Shown here piece by piece: positions 13,434-20,404 of a stretch of DNA of 21,473 nt (position 1 is its first letter; the number at the start of each line of letters is the position of its first letter). The notes beneath the pieces were generated by a model. It was not told where the DNA came from. It saw nothing but the letters and a program-made list of their open reading frames with translations, and ran no database searches. Source of the DNA: an uncultured Prevotella sp. (GTDB lineage Bacteria > Bacteroidota > Bacteroidia > Bacteroidales > Bacteroidaceae); assembly GCA_905196835.1 (NCBI GenBank), contig CAJJWN010000048.1, positions 1 through 21,473 of the forward strand, in the 5' to 3' direction. A program made the translations under genes and the position numbers.

Positions 13434-15320
13434 TTGAAGACATTTGAAGAATTGGGCGTGAGCGAGGAAATACGCCGCGCCATCGAGGAATTGGGCTTCG
13501 AGCAGCCAATGCCTGTACAAGAGGAAGTAATACCGTATCTGTTGGGAAACAGGAACGACGTCATAGCCCTGGCGCAGACCGGCACGGGCAAGACGGCGGC
13601 TTTCGGCATACCGGTATTGCAGCGCACCGACTCTCGCGTGCGCCAGACGCAGGCCATAGTGCTCAGCCCTACGAGGGAGTTGTGCCTTCAGATTGCCGAT
13701 GACCTGAAGGACTTTTCAAAGTACATGGACGGCATACACATCGTGCCCGTTTACGGCGGTACGTCCATAGAGAACCAAATACGCTCGCTGAAGAAGGGAG
13801 CGCAAATAATCGTAGCCACCCCAGGCCGCCTCATCGACCTGATGCACCGGGGCGTGGCGAAGCTCGAGGCGGTGAAGAACGTAGTGCTCGACGAGGCCGA
13901 CGAGATGCTCAACATGGGCTTTTCGGAGAGCATCGACGAGATACTTGCAGGCGTGCCAAAGGACCGCAACACGCTGCTCTTCTCGGCTACGATGAGCAAG
14001 GAAATCGAGAAAATAGCCCGCAACTACCTTACCGACCCGAAGGAAATAGTAGTGGGAAGCCGCAACGAGGGTGCCGAGCACGTCAACCACATTTATTATA
14101 TGGTGAACGCCAAGGACAAATACCTGGCACTGAAGCGCATAGTAGACTACTACCCGAAAATCTTTGCGATAATATTCTGCCGCACGAAGCGCGAGACTCA
14201 GGAAATAGCCGACAAGCTGATACACGACGGCTACAACGCCGAGTCGCTGCACGGCGACCTCTCGCAGCAGCAGAGAGACCTCACTATGCAGAAGTTCCGC
14301 CAGCACCTGACGCAGCTGCTCGTGGCTACCGACGTGGCGGCGCGCGGCCTCGACGTGGACGACTTGACGCACGTCATCAACTACGGACTGCCCGACGACA
14401 TTGAGAGCTACACCCATCGCAGCGGACGTACCGGCCGCGCGGGCAAGAAGGGAACGTCAATCTCAATCGTACACACCCGTGAGAAGTCGAAAATACGCGC
14501 CATAGAGAAGACCATCGGCAAGGACTTCGTGCAGGGAGAGATACCTTCGGCCGAGGAAATATGCAAGAAGCAGCTGTACAAGGTGATGGACCAGATTGTC
14601 AAGACCGACGTGAACGACGAGGAAATAGCGCCCTTCATGGACGACATCAACCGCTACTTCGAGTTCATCGACAAGGAAGACGTCATCAAGAAAATAGTCA
14701 GTCTGGAGTTCGGCAAGTTCCTTGCATACTACGCCGACGCGCCCGAAATAGAGAAACCTACCGGCCGCGGCGAGCGCAAGAACAAGGAGCGCACCAGCGA
14801 CGAGCGCAAGCGCACGCACAAGGCTGAAGCCGGCTACCGCCGCCTGTTCATCAACCTGGGCAAGGCCGACGGCTTCTACCCGGGCGAGCTGATGCAGTTC
14901 GTCAACCGCAACATGCGCGGCGGGCGGCAGGAAATAGGCGCAATCGACTTGATGTCGAAGATGTCGTACTTCGAAGTGCCCGAGAAGGACGCGGTGAAGG
15001 TGATGCGCGCGCTCGACGGCACTACGTACAAGGGCCGCCAGGTACGCTGCAACGACGCCGACCGCGACAGCAAGCCGCAGCGCGGCGGACGCCGTGGCGA
15101 CCGCCAGGACGGCTTCGAGAAGAAGTCGAAGCGGCGCGACCAAGAGGGCGGGGAACGCTCTGAACGCCGCCGCAAGAAGGCCGAGGCCGACTTTAAGGAG
15201 AGCGGTCGCAAGGACGACTGGCGGCAGTTTTTCAACACGGGCGGCAAGGACGTGAAGCTCGTAGGCGAAGAGCCCGACTTCAGCGAGGAAGGATGGGCAC
15301 GCCGCAAGCCGAAGAAATAG
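13434..15320 (+). CDS. DEAD-box ATP-dependent RNA helicase with DbpA-type RNA-binding domain
   Basis: A 628-residue RNA helicase of the DeaD/CsdA type, which unwinds structured RNA for ribosome assembly and mRNA turnover, often in the cold. The Q motif region is FEELGV...GFEQPMPVQ (residues 4-29), Walker A AQTGTGKT 47-54, PTREL 79-83, DEAD 153-156, SAT 184-186, and the second RecA domain ends with HRSGRTGRAGKKG. A DbpA-like RNA-binding domain (about 467-540, YRRLFINLGKADGFYPGELMQFV) is followed by a charged tail rich in Arg, Lys and Gly. The start must be TTG at 13434 (or CTG at 13404): an in-frame stop is at 13401 and no ATG lies between, while MKTFEELGVS matches the usual beginning of Bacteroidetes homologues. 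Own promoter with about 65 nt of leader, which may allow control by RNA structure. It is monocistronic. Confidence 0.95.
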   Translation: MKTFEELGVSEEIRRAIEELGFEQPMPVQEEVIPYLLGNRNDVIALAQTGTGKTAAFGIPVLQRTDSRVRQTQAIVLSPTRELCLQIADDLKDFSKYMDGIHIVPVYGGTSIENQIRSLKKGAQIIVATPGRLIDLMHRGVAKLEAVKNVVLDEADEMLNMGFSESIDEILAGVPKDRNTLLFSATMSKEIEKIARNYLTDPKEIVVGSRNEGAEHVNHIYYMVNAKDKYLALKRIVDYYPKIFAIIFCRTKRETQEIADKLIHDGYNAESLHGDLSQQQRDLTMQKFRQHLTQLLVATDVAARGLDVDDLTHVINYGLPDDIESYTHRSGRTGRAGKKGTSISIVHTREKSKIRAIEKTIGKDFVQGEIPSAEEICKKQLYKVMDQIVKTDVNDEEIAPFMDDINRYFEFIDKEDVIKKIVSLEFGKFLAYYADAPEIEKPTGRGERKNKERTSDERKRTHKAEAGYRRLFINLGKADGFYPGELMQFVNRNMRGGRQEIGAIDLMSKMSYFEVPEKDAVKVMRALDGTTYKGRQVRCNDADRDSKPQRGGRRGDRQDGFEKKSKRRDQEGGERSERRRKKAEADFKESGRKDDWRQFFNTGGKDVKLVGEEPDFSEEGWARRKPKK

Positions 15321-15354
15321 GAGCCCCACCCCCAACCCTCCCGAGGAAGGGAGC
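15321..15354. repeat. Family D repeat after the helicase stop
   Basis: GAGCCCCACCCCCAACCCTCCC and GAGGAAGGGAGC words give a short hairpin (CCCTCCC with GGAAGGGAG). It begins directly after the stop codon. Confidence 0.6.
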
Positions 15355-15383
15355 TTGGTATGCTGACGATGTTTGGCATCCTT

Positions 15384-15463
15384 TGCTCATCGGGCTTATA
15401 TTGCTCATGGGGCTTATTCGGCTTATTGGTCCAATGAGCCTAATTGGCCGGATAAACCGCTTA
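15384..15463. repeat. Family A repeat (copy A5)
   Basis: Family A words in series: GCTCATCGGGCTTATA, GCTCATGGGGCTTATTCGGC, TTGGTCCAATGAGCCTAATT. The centre TTATTGGTCCAATGA is a small palindrome. The element runs into family B copy B5. Confidence 0.65.
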
Positions 15464-15465
15464 TA

Positions 15466-15558
15466 ATCAGACAGCTTATAAAAGGCCGTGTTTTGTATTG
15501 TAAAACACGGCCTTTTGCGTTGCCGTTTGCGGCCTTTTGTCTTGCAAAAGGCCGCAAA
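15466..15558 (+). terminator. Family B double hairpin after the helicase gene, terminator (copy B5)
   Basis: First hairpin: AAAAGGCCGTGTTTT (15480-15494) with its complement (15502-15516), 7-nt loop, ending TTTT. Second: TTTGCGGCCTTTTG (15526-15539) with its exact complement (15545-15558). The spacer GCGTTGCCGTTTGCGGCC is shared with copy B1, as is the flank CAGCTTATAAAAGGCC. The stem sequence differs from copies B1/B2 (GTGTTTT in place of CCTTTCG) yet is still perfectly paired. Confidence 0.85.
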
Positions 15559-15565
15559 TCGCATT

Positions 15566-15642
15566 CGGCTCATTGGGCTCATGGGGCTTATCCGACTTAT
15601 TAGTCCAATGAGCCTGATGAGCCGAATAAGCCCAATGAGCCG
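15566..15642. repeat. Family A repeat (copy A6)
   Basis: CGGCTCATTGGGCT (15566-15579) and its exact complement (15629-15642) border a 49-nt inside that also contains TTATTAGTCCAATGAGCC words. Together, families A, B and D fill 15321-15642 of the helicase to efflux-operon gap. Confidence 0.75.
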
Positions 15643-15665
15643 CCGATGAACGGCTAGGCATACCT

Positions 15666-15699
15666 ACTTGCTCCCTCTCTCCTTACTCCCTTACTCCTA
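15666..15699 (-). repeat. Family E purine-rich repeat, reverse orientation
   Basis: Read on the minus strand this is AGGAGTAAGGGAGTAAGGAGAGAGGGAG, the same wording as the array at the end of the RND pump gene (20208-20288). Confidence 0.6.
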
Positions 15700-15701
15700 A
15701 A

Positions 15702-15720
15702 AATGCAACTTGGTTGCATT
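15702..15720. promoter_or_regulatory. Palindromic operator-like site at the efflux operon promoter
   Basis: AATGCAAC-TTG-GTTGCATT is a perfect 8-bp inverted repeat around TTG. It covers the -33 box and reaches to within about 10 bp of the -7 box, where a bound repressor would block RNA polymerase. The size and symmetry fit a dimeric regulator of the Fur/Zur type, or another metal sensor; that assignment is inference from shape and from the downstream genes. Confidence 0.7.
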
Positions 15721-15738
15721 CAAAAATCCTTATTTTTG
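15709..15738 (+). promoter_or_regulatory. Promoter of the metal efflux operon
   Basis: CTTG at 15709-15712 and TATTTTTG at 15731-15738 with an 18-bp spacer, slightly shorter than usual. The leader to the adaptor gene would be about 20-25 nt. Confidence 0.65.
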
Positions 15739-15766
15739 CGCCTAAAAACAAAAACACTGTGATTTT

Positions 15767-16906
15767 ATGAAGCACAACACACTCATCATCTGCGCCTGCG
15801 GCGCGCTGCTGCTGACGGCCTGCGGACACGGCGGGGGCCACGCCGGAGAGGCCGACGGGCACGCCGCCGAAGGCAAGGAGCACTCCGGCGAAATAGTAAT
15901 CGACACGGCCGAGGCGCGCGCTTCGGGCATAGTCGTTGAGACGGTAAGGCCGGGCGAGTTCAGCGGAGTAATACCCTGCGGCGGCAAAATACTGGCGGCG
16001 CAGGGCGACGAGGCCACCGTCACGGCCACCGTGGCGGGCATCGTGAGGCTCGTGCGCGGCGTGGCCGAAGGTTCGCCCGTAGGCAAGGGCGCAGCTGTGT
16101 TCACCATATCGTCGCGCAACTTGCAGGACGACCCGGCGCGCCAGGCCGCCATTGCCTACCAGAAAGCCAAGAACGAATACGAGCGCGCGGCAAAGCTCGT
16201 GGGCGACAGGATTGTCACCCAAAAGGAGTTCAACCAAATACGCGCCGACTACGAGGCCGCCAAGGCCGTCTATGATGCCTTCTCGCAGGACGGCGCGCGA
16301 GGCGGCGGCGTGGCCGTGAAGTCGCCCATCGGCGGCTATGTGAAGACGTGCCTTGTGAAGGAAGGTGACTACGTAAGCGTAGGCCAGCCGATGATGACCG
16401 TCACGCAGACGCGCAAGCTCTACCTGCGCGCCAACGTGCCCGAGCGTTACTACGCGCAGATGGGCGCGATAAGTTCGGCCAACTTCAAGACGGCTCACGG
16501 CATCCGCGTGTACAGTCTCGCGCAGATGGACGGCCGCCTCGTGGCCGCAGGCAAGCAGACGGGCGACGGCTCGCCCTACATACCCGTGACCTTCGAGTTC
16601 AGCAACCGCGCCGACGTGGCCCCCGGCTCGTTCGTCGAGACCTACCTGCTCACCGCTCCGAGGCAGGGCGTAGTGACGGTTCCCGTCTCCGCACTGACCG
16701 ACGAACAGGGGCTCAACTTCGTCTACATACAGACCGACCCTACGTGTTACGAGCGGCGCGAAGTCGTCATCGGCCAGACCGACGGCGAGCGCGTGGAAAT
16801 CAAGAGCGGCCTCAGGGGTGGCGAGAAGGTGGTTACCGAGGGCGCGGTACAGGTGCGCCTGGCCGGTGCAAGCACCGCAATACCGGGGCATACGCACAAC
16901 CATTAG
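15767..16906 (+). CDS. RND efflux periplasmic adaptor lipoprotein (CusB/CzcB-like)
   Basis: A 379-residue membrane-fusion protein that bridges the inner-membrane pump and the outer-membrane channel. The signal sequence ends in the lipobox LLTAC, so Cys19 would be lipidated. Immediately after it comes a His-rich, flexible stretch (GHGGGHAGEADGHAAEGKEH, about residues 20-39), and the protein ends PGHTHNH, both likely to bind metal ions. The barrel-sandwich/lipoyl part (TATVAGIVRLVRGVAEGSPVGKG, about 85-107) and the helical hairpin (about 125-170) are followed by AVKSPIGGYVKTCLVKEGDYVSVGQP and the beta-barrel domain. It is the first gene of a B-A-C operon with the pump (17140) and TolC-like channel (20405). 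The HME class fits copper/silver or zinc/cobalt/cadmium export; the ion is not settled. Confidence 0.92.
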   Translation: MKHNTLIICACGALLLTACGHGGGHAGEADGHAAEGKEHSGEIVIDTAEARASGIVVETVRPGEFSGVIPCGGKILAAQGDEATVTATVAGIVRLVRGVAEGSPVGKGAAVFTISSRNLQDDPARQAAIAYQKAKNEYERAAKLVGDRIVTQKEFNQIRADYEAAKAVYDAFSQDGARGGGVAVKSPIGGYVKTCLVKEGDYVSVGQPMMTVTQTRKLYLRANVPERYYAQMGAISSANFKTAHGIRVYSLAQMDGRLVAAGKQTGDGSPYIPVTFEFSNRADVAPGSFVETYLLTAPRQGVVTVPVSALTDEQGLNFVYIQTDPTCYERREVVIGQTDGERVEIKSGLRGGEKVVTEGAVQVRLAGASTAIPGHTHNH

Positions 16907-16935
16907 CCCCCTCCCAACCTCCCCGAGGGGAGGAG
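16907..16935 (-). repeat. Family D repeat in reverse orientation after the adaptor gene
   Basis: Reads on the minus strand as CTCCTCCCCTCGGGGAGGTTGGGAGGGGG, matching the two forward copies at 17010-17040 and 17076-17106. It begins directly after the adaptor's TAG. Confidence 0.75.
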
Positions 16936-16979
16936 AGTGGCTGTAATTATTAGATTAATGTACAAATATTAACAAACAA

Positions 16980-17106
16980 GTTCCTATCCGACCCGATGGC
17001 GTAGCCTTTCTCCTCCCCTCGGGGAGGTTGGGTGGGGGCTGTTCAGTTCCTATCCGCCTCGATGGCATAGCCTTTCTCCTCCCCTCGGGGAGGTTGGGTG
17101 GGGGCT
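16980..17106 (+). repeat. Tandem duplication of a 61-bp unit carrying a family D hairpin
   Basis: Units at 16980-17040 and 17046-17106 (period 66 bp) differ at only three positions. Each starts GTTCCTATCCG, continues with CGATGGC.TAGCCTTTCTCC, and ends with the CCTCCCCTCGGGGAGG hairpin and TTGGGTGGGGGCT. They fill the gap between adaptor and pump, about 35 bp before the pump ATG. No promoter is evident here, so the hairpins lie within the presumed operon mRNA. Confidence 0.9.
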
Positions 17107-17139
17107 TCCCCTTAGCCGGGTGGGGCTGTTCCTTTCATT

Positions 17140-20100
17140 ATGCTCAACAGAATCATACATTTCTCCCTGCACAACCGCCTGCTCGTACTCGTGGCGGCGG
17201 TGCTGCTCACCGTGGCCGGAATAGTGGCTACGCAACGCACGGAAGTTGACGTATTCCCCGACCTTAACGCGCCTACGGTGGTCGTAATGACCGAGGCCGG
17301 AGGCATGGCCGCTGAGGAGGTGGAGCAACTCGTGACGTTCCCCATAGAGACGGCGGTCAACGGAGCCACCCACGTGCGCCGCGTGCGCTCCTCCTCGGCG
17401 ACGGGTTTCTCCGTCGTTTGGGTTGAGTTCGACTGGGACACCGACATCTACCTGGCGCGCCAAATCGTGTCAGAGAAGCTGGCGGCGGTCACCGAGACGC
17501 TGCCCGAGAACGTAGGCAAGCCCACGCTCGGCCCCCAGTCGTCAATCCTAGGCGAGGTGCTTATCGTGGGACTGACCGCCGACAGCACGTCGATGATGGA
17601 CCTCCGCACCATAGCCGACTGGACCATACGCCCCCGCCTGATGTCAACGGGCGGCGTGTCGCAGGTAGCCGTGCTCGGCGGCGACATCAAGGAGTACCAA
17701 ATCTTGTTGCATCCGGGGCGCATGGCGCACTACGGAGTGACGCTCCCGGAGGTGCTTTCGGCCACCGGCCAGATGAACCGCAACACCAACGGAGGCGTGA
17801 TTTATGAGTACGGCAACGAGTACATAGTGCGCGGAGTGGTGTCAACCGACGACGTGAGGCAGATGGCCGACGTCGTGGTGAAGACCAATGGCGGCGACGC
17901 TGTTACCCTGGGCGACGTCGCCGACGTACAGGTTGGCGCGCAGTTGCCGCGCCTCGGCCTCGCGTCGGAGAAGGGGCGCCCCGCCGTGTTGCTCACCGTC
18001 ACCAAGCAGCCGGGCACCGGCACCATCGAGCTTACTCACCGTCTGGAGGCCGCCTTGAAGGACTTGGAGAAGAATTTGCCCAAGGACGTGCACGTAAGCA
18101 CCGACGCATTCCGCCAGTCGCGCTTCATAGAAAGCTCCATAAACAACGTTGAGCACTCGCTCTACGAGGGTGCACTGTTCGTCGTAATCATACTTTTCCT
18201 CTTCCTTGCGAACGTCCGCACCACCATAATTTCACTCATTACGCTGCCCGTTTCGCTGCTTATGTCGCTCCTGGTGCTGCACTATTTCGGCATGAGCGTC
18301 AACACAATGAGCCTCGGCGGACTGGCAATAGCCATCGGCTCGCTCGTCGATGACGCAATAGTCGACGTTGAGAACGTGTGGAAACACTTGCGCGAGAACC
18401 GCCAGCTGCCCAAGGAACGGCGGCTGCCCGTGCTCGACGTGGTGTTCAACGCGTCGCGGGAAGTACGTATGCCCATCCTCAACTCCACGGCAATCATCAT
18501 CGTCAGCTTCATTCCCTTGTTCTATCTCAGCGGCATGGAGGGGCGTATGCTCATACCGCTCGGCGTGGCTTTCATCGTAGCCTTGGCCGCTTCCACGGTG
18601 GTTGCGCTCACACTTACGCCTGTGCTTTGCAGCTATCTGCTTGGCGGAGGGAAAGAAGACGGAGTGCCGAAGGAGGCTTTTGTGGCGCGGTGGATGAAGA
18701 GACATTATGAAAAAGGATTGCTCTGGGCGTTGGAACACAAGCGTCCCGTGGTGGTGTCTACCGTAGTCCTGTTCGCCGCAGCCGTCGGCTTGTTCTTTAC
18801 CTTGGGGCACAGCTTCCTGCCGAAGTTCAACGAAGGCTCTTTCACTATCAACATAAGCTCGATGCCGGGAATATCGCTTGAAGAGTCGGACAAGATTGGC
18901 CGCCGCGCCGAGGAAATACTTTTGTCAATCCCCGAGATACAGACCGTGGCGCGCAAGACGGGACGCGCCGAGCTTGACGAGCACGCGCTGGGCGTGAACG
19001 TGTCGGAAATCGAGGCGCCGTTCGAGCTGAAAGACCGCTCGCACGACGAGCTTTTGGACGACATACGCCACCGTCTCGCCGCCATAAAGGGCGCGAACAT
19101 TGAAATAGGTCAGCCCATAAGCCACCGCATTGACGCGATGCTTAGCGGCACGCAGGCCGGAATAGCCATCAAGCTTTTCGGCGACGACCTCAACCGAATG
19201 TACTCAATCGCCAACCAAATAAAGGCTTCCATCGCCGACGTTGACGGCCTGGCCGACCTCAACGTGGAGCAACAGGTGGAGCGGCCGGAACTTGAAATAA
19301 AGCCGAAACGCGAGATGCTGAAGATGTACGGTATACCGATGGCCGACTTTAACACGTTTGTCCGCGTGAACATGGCGGGCGAAACGGTGTCGCAGGTGTA
19401 CGAGAAGGGCGGCAGCTTCAACCTCGTGGTGCGCGCCGCCGAGCACGACCGCTGCGACATGGAGCGCATACGCGACCTCATGCTCGACACGCCCGACGGG
19501 CGGAAAGTGCCCTTGGCGAGCGTGGCTGAGGTGAAATCGGCCATGGGGCCGAACACAATCAACCGCGAGAACGTGAAGCGCAAGCTCGTAATATCGGCCA
19601 ACGCGAGCGGCAGGGACATGCGAAGCGTGGTGAACGACATACGCCGACGCATCGACACTGAAATAAAACTGCCCGAAGGCTACCACGTGGAATACGGCGG
19701 CCAGTTCGAGAGCGAGCAGGCGGCCAGCCGCACGCTGATGCTCGCTTCGGCGTTGAGCATCGTGGTAATCTTCCTCCTTCTGTACATGCAATTCAAGAAT
19801 ACGCTCGAGAGCGCGGTGATACTCATCAACCTGCCGCTGGCTCTCATCGGCGGCGTGTTCACCCTCGTGTTCACCACGGGGGAGGTAAGCATACCGGCGA
19901 TTATCGGCTTCATATCGCTCTTCGGCATCGCCACGCGAAACGGAATGCTGCTCGTGAGCCATTACAACACGCTGCGCGCCGAGGGCGCGGGCACGTTGCG
20001 GCAGTGCGTGGTGCGCGGCTCGCTCGACCGTCTGAACCCCATCCTCATGACGGCTCTCTGCTCCGCGCTCGCCCTTATCCCCCTGGCAATGCGCGGCGGA

Positions 20101-20262
20101 CTGCCCGGCAACGAAATACAAAGCCCCATGGCGAAGGTCATCTTGGGCGGACTGCTCACCTCGACGTTCCTCAACGGATTTATAATCCCAATCGTGTATG
20201 AATTTATAAGTAGTAAGGAGGGAAGGAGAGAAGTAGTAAGGAGGGGAGGAGAGAAGGAGTAA
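17140..20262 (+). CDS. CusA/CzcA family heavy-metal efflux RND pump
   Basis: A 1040-residue proton-driven inner-membrane transporter of the HME-RND class. It opens with one membrane helix (LLVLVAAVLLTVAGIVATQ), then the first periplasmic porter domain (DVFPDLNAPTVVVMTEAGG), a set of helices from about residue 345, the second periplasmic domain (about 560-860) and the last helices. The proton-relay segment in TM4, VDDAIVDVEN at 403-412, carries Asp404, Asp405, Asp409 and Glu411. Aligned by eye on PGIS, the position of the copper-binding Met573 of E. coli CusA is Asn (TINISSMPGIS), which argues mildly for divalent rather than Cu/Ag ions. The last 18 or so residues (SSKEGRREVVRRGGEKE) are encoded by a purine-rich repeat array that continues past the stop. 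It lies between the adaptor and TolC-like genes. Confidence 0.94.
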   Translation: MLNRIIHFSLHNRLLVLVAAVLLTVAGIVATQRTEVDVFPDLNAPTVVVMTEAGGMAAEEVEQLVTFPIETAVNGATHVRRVRSSSATGFSVVWVEFDWDTDIYLARQIVSEKLAAVTETLPENVGKPTLGPQSSILGEVLIVGLTADSTSMMDLRTIADWTIRPRLMSTGGVSQVAVLGGDIKEYQILLHPGRMAHYGVTLPEVLSATGQMNRNTNGGVIYEYGNEYIVRGVVSTDDVRQMADVVVKTNGGDAVTLGDVADVQVGAQLPRLGLASEKGRPAVLLTVTKQPGTGTIELTHRLEAALKDLEKNLPKDVHVSTDAFRQSRFIESSINNVEHSLYEGALFVVIILFLFLANVRTTIISLITLPVSLLMSLLVLHYFGMSVNTMSLGGLAIAIGSLVDDAIVDVENVWKHLRENRQLPKERRLPVLDVVFNASREVRMPILNSTAIIIVSFIPLFYLSGMEGRMLIPLGVAFIVALAASTVVALTLTPVLCSYLLGGGKEDGVPKEAFVARWMKRHYEKGLLWALEHKRPVVVSTVVLFAAAVGLFFTLGHSFLPKFNEGSFTINISSMPGISLEESDKIGRRAEEILLSIPEIQTVARKTGRAELDEHALGVNVSEIEAPFELKDRSHDELLDDIRHRLAAIKGANIEIGQPISHRIDAMLSGTQAGIAIKLFGDDLNRMYSIANQIKASIADVDGLADLNVEQQVERPELEIKPKREMLKMYGIPMADFNTFVRVNMAGETVSQVYEKGGSFNLVVRAAEHDRCDMERIRDLMLDTPDGRKVPLASVAEVKSAMGPNTINRENVKRKLVISANASGRDMRSVVNDIRRRIDTEIKLPEGYHVEYGGQFESEQAASRTLMLASALSIVVIFLLLYMQFKNTLESAVILINLPLALIGGVFTLVFTTGEVSIPAIIGFISLFGIATRNGMLLVSHYNTLRAEGAGTLRQCVVRGSLDRLNPILMTALCSALALIPLAMRGGLPGNEIQSPMAKVILGGLLTSTFLNGFIIPIVYEFISSKEGRREVVRRGGEKE

Positions 20263-20288
20263 GGAGGGAAGAAGTAAAGGAGTAAGTA
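20208..20288 (+). repeat. Family E purine-rich array across the end of the pump gene
   Basis: A 23-bp unit (AGTAGTAAGGAGGG.AGGAGAGA) occurs at 20209-20231 and 20232-20254 with one difference, followed by shorter AGTAAGGAGGG/AAGTAAAGGAGTAAG words to 20288. The array contains the pump's final codons and its TAA (20260-20262). Confidence 0.8.
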
Positions 20289-20317
20289 GATTTGCCTTTT
20301 TGGTTTCTGCCACGGCG

Positions 20318-20395
20318 TATCAGTCTAATTAGGCTCATTGGCCTTATTCTCCCATCCAGCCAATTCGGCCTATCATGCTCATTAGTCTTATCAAA
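20318..20395. repeat. Family A repeat (copy A7)
   Basis: AATTAGGCTCATTGGCCTTATT, CCAATTCGGCC and ATGCTCATTAGTCTTATC words between the pump and the channel gene. It is more degenerate than copies A1 and A4. Confidence 0.6.
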
Positions 20396-20404
20396 CAATA
20401 ATAA

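Noticed and set aside
13180..13437. 85-codon frame before the helicase.
   Set aside because: It covers a family D repeat, a T-rich stretch and the helicase promoter region; no sign of coding.
2078..20404. The repeat arrays as a CRISPR locus.
   Set aside because: Copies are scattered in separate gaps, are palindromic, vary in sequence, and have no regular spacers or cas genes.
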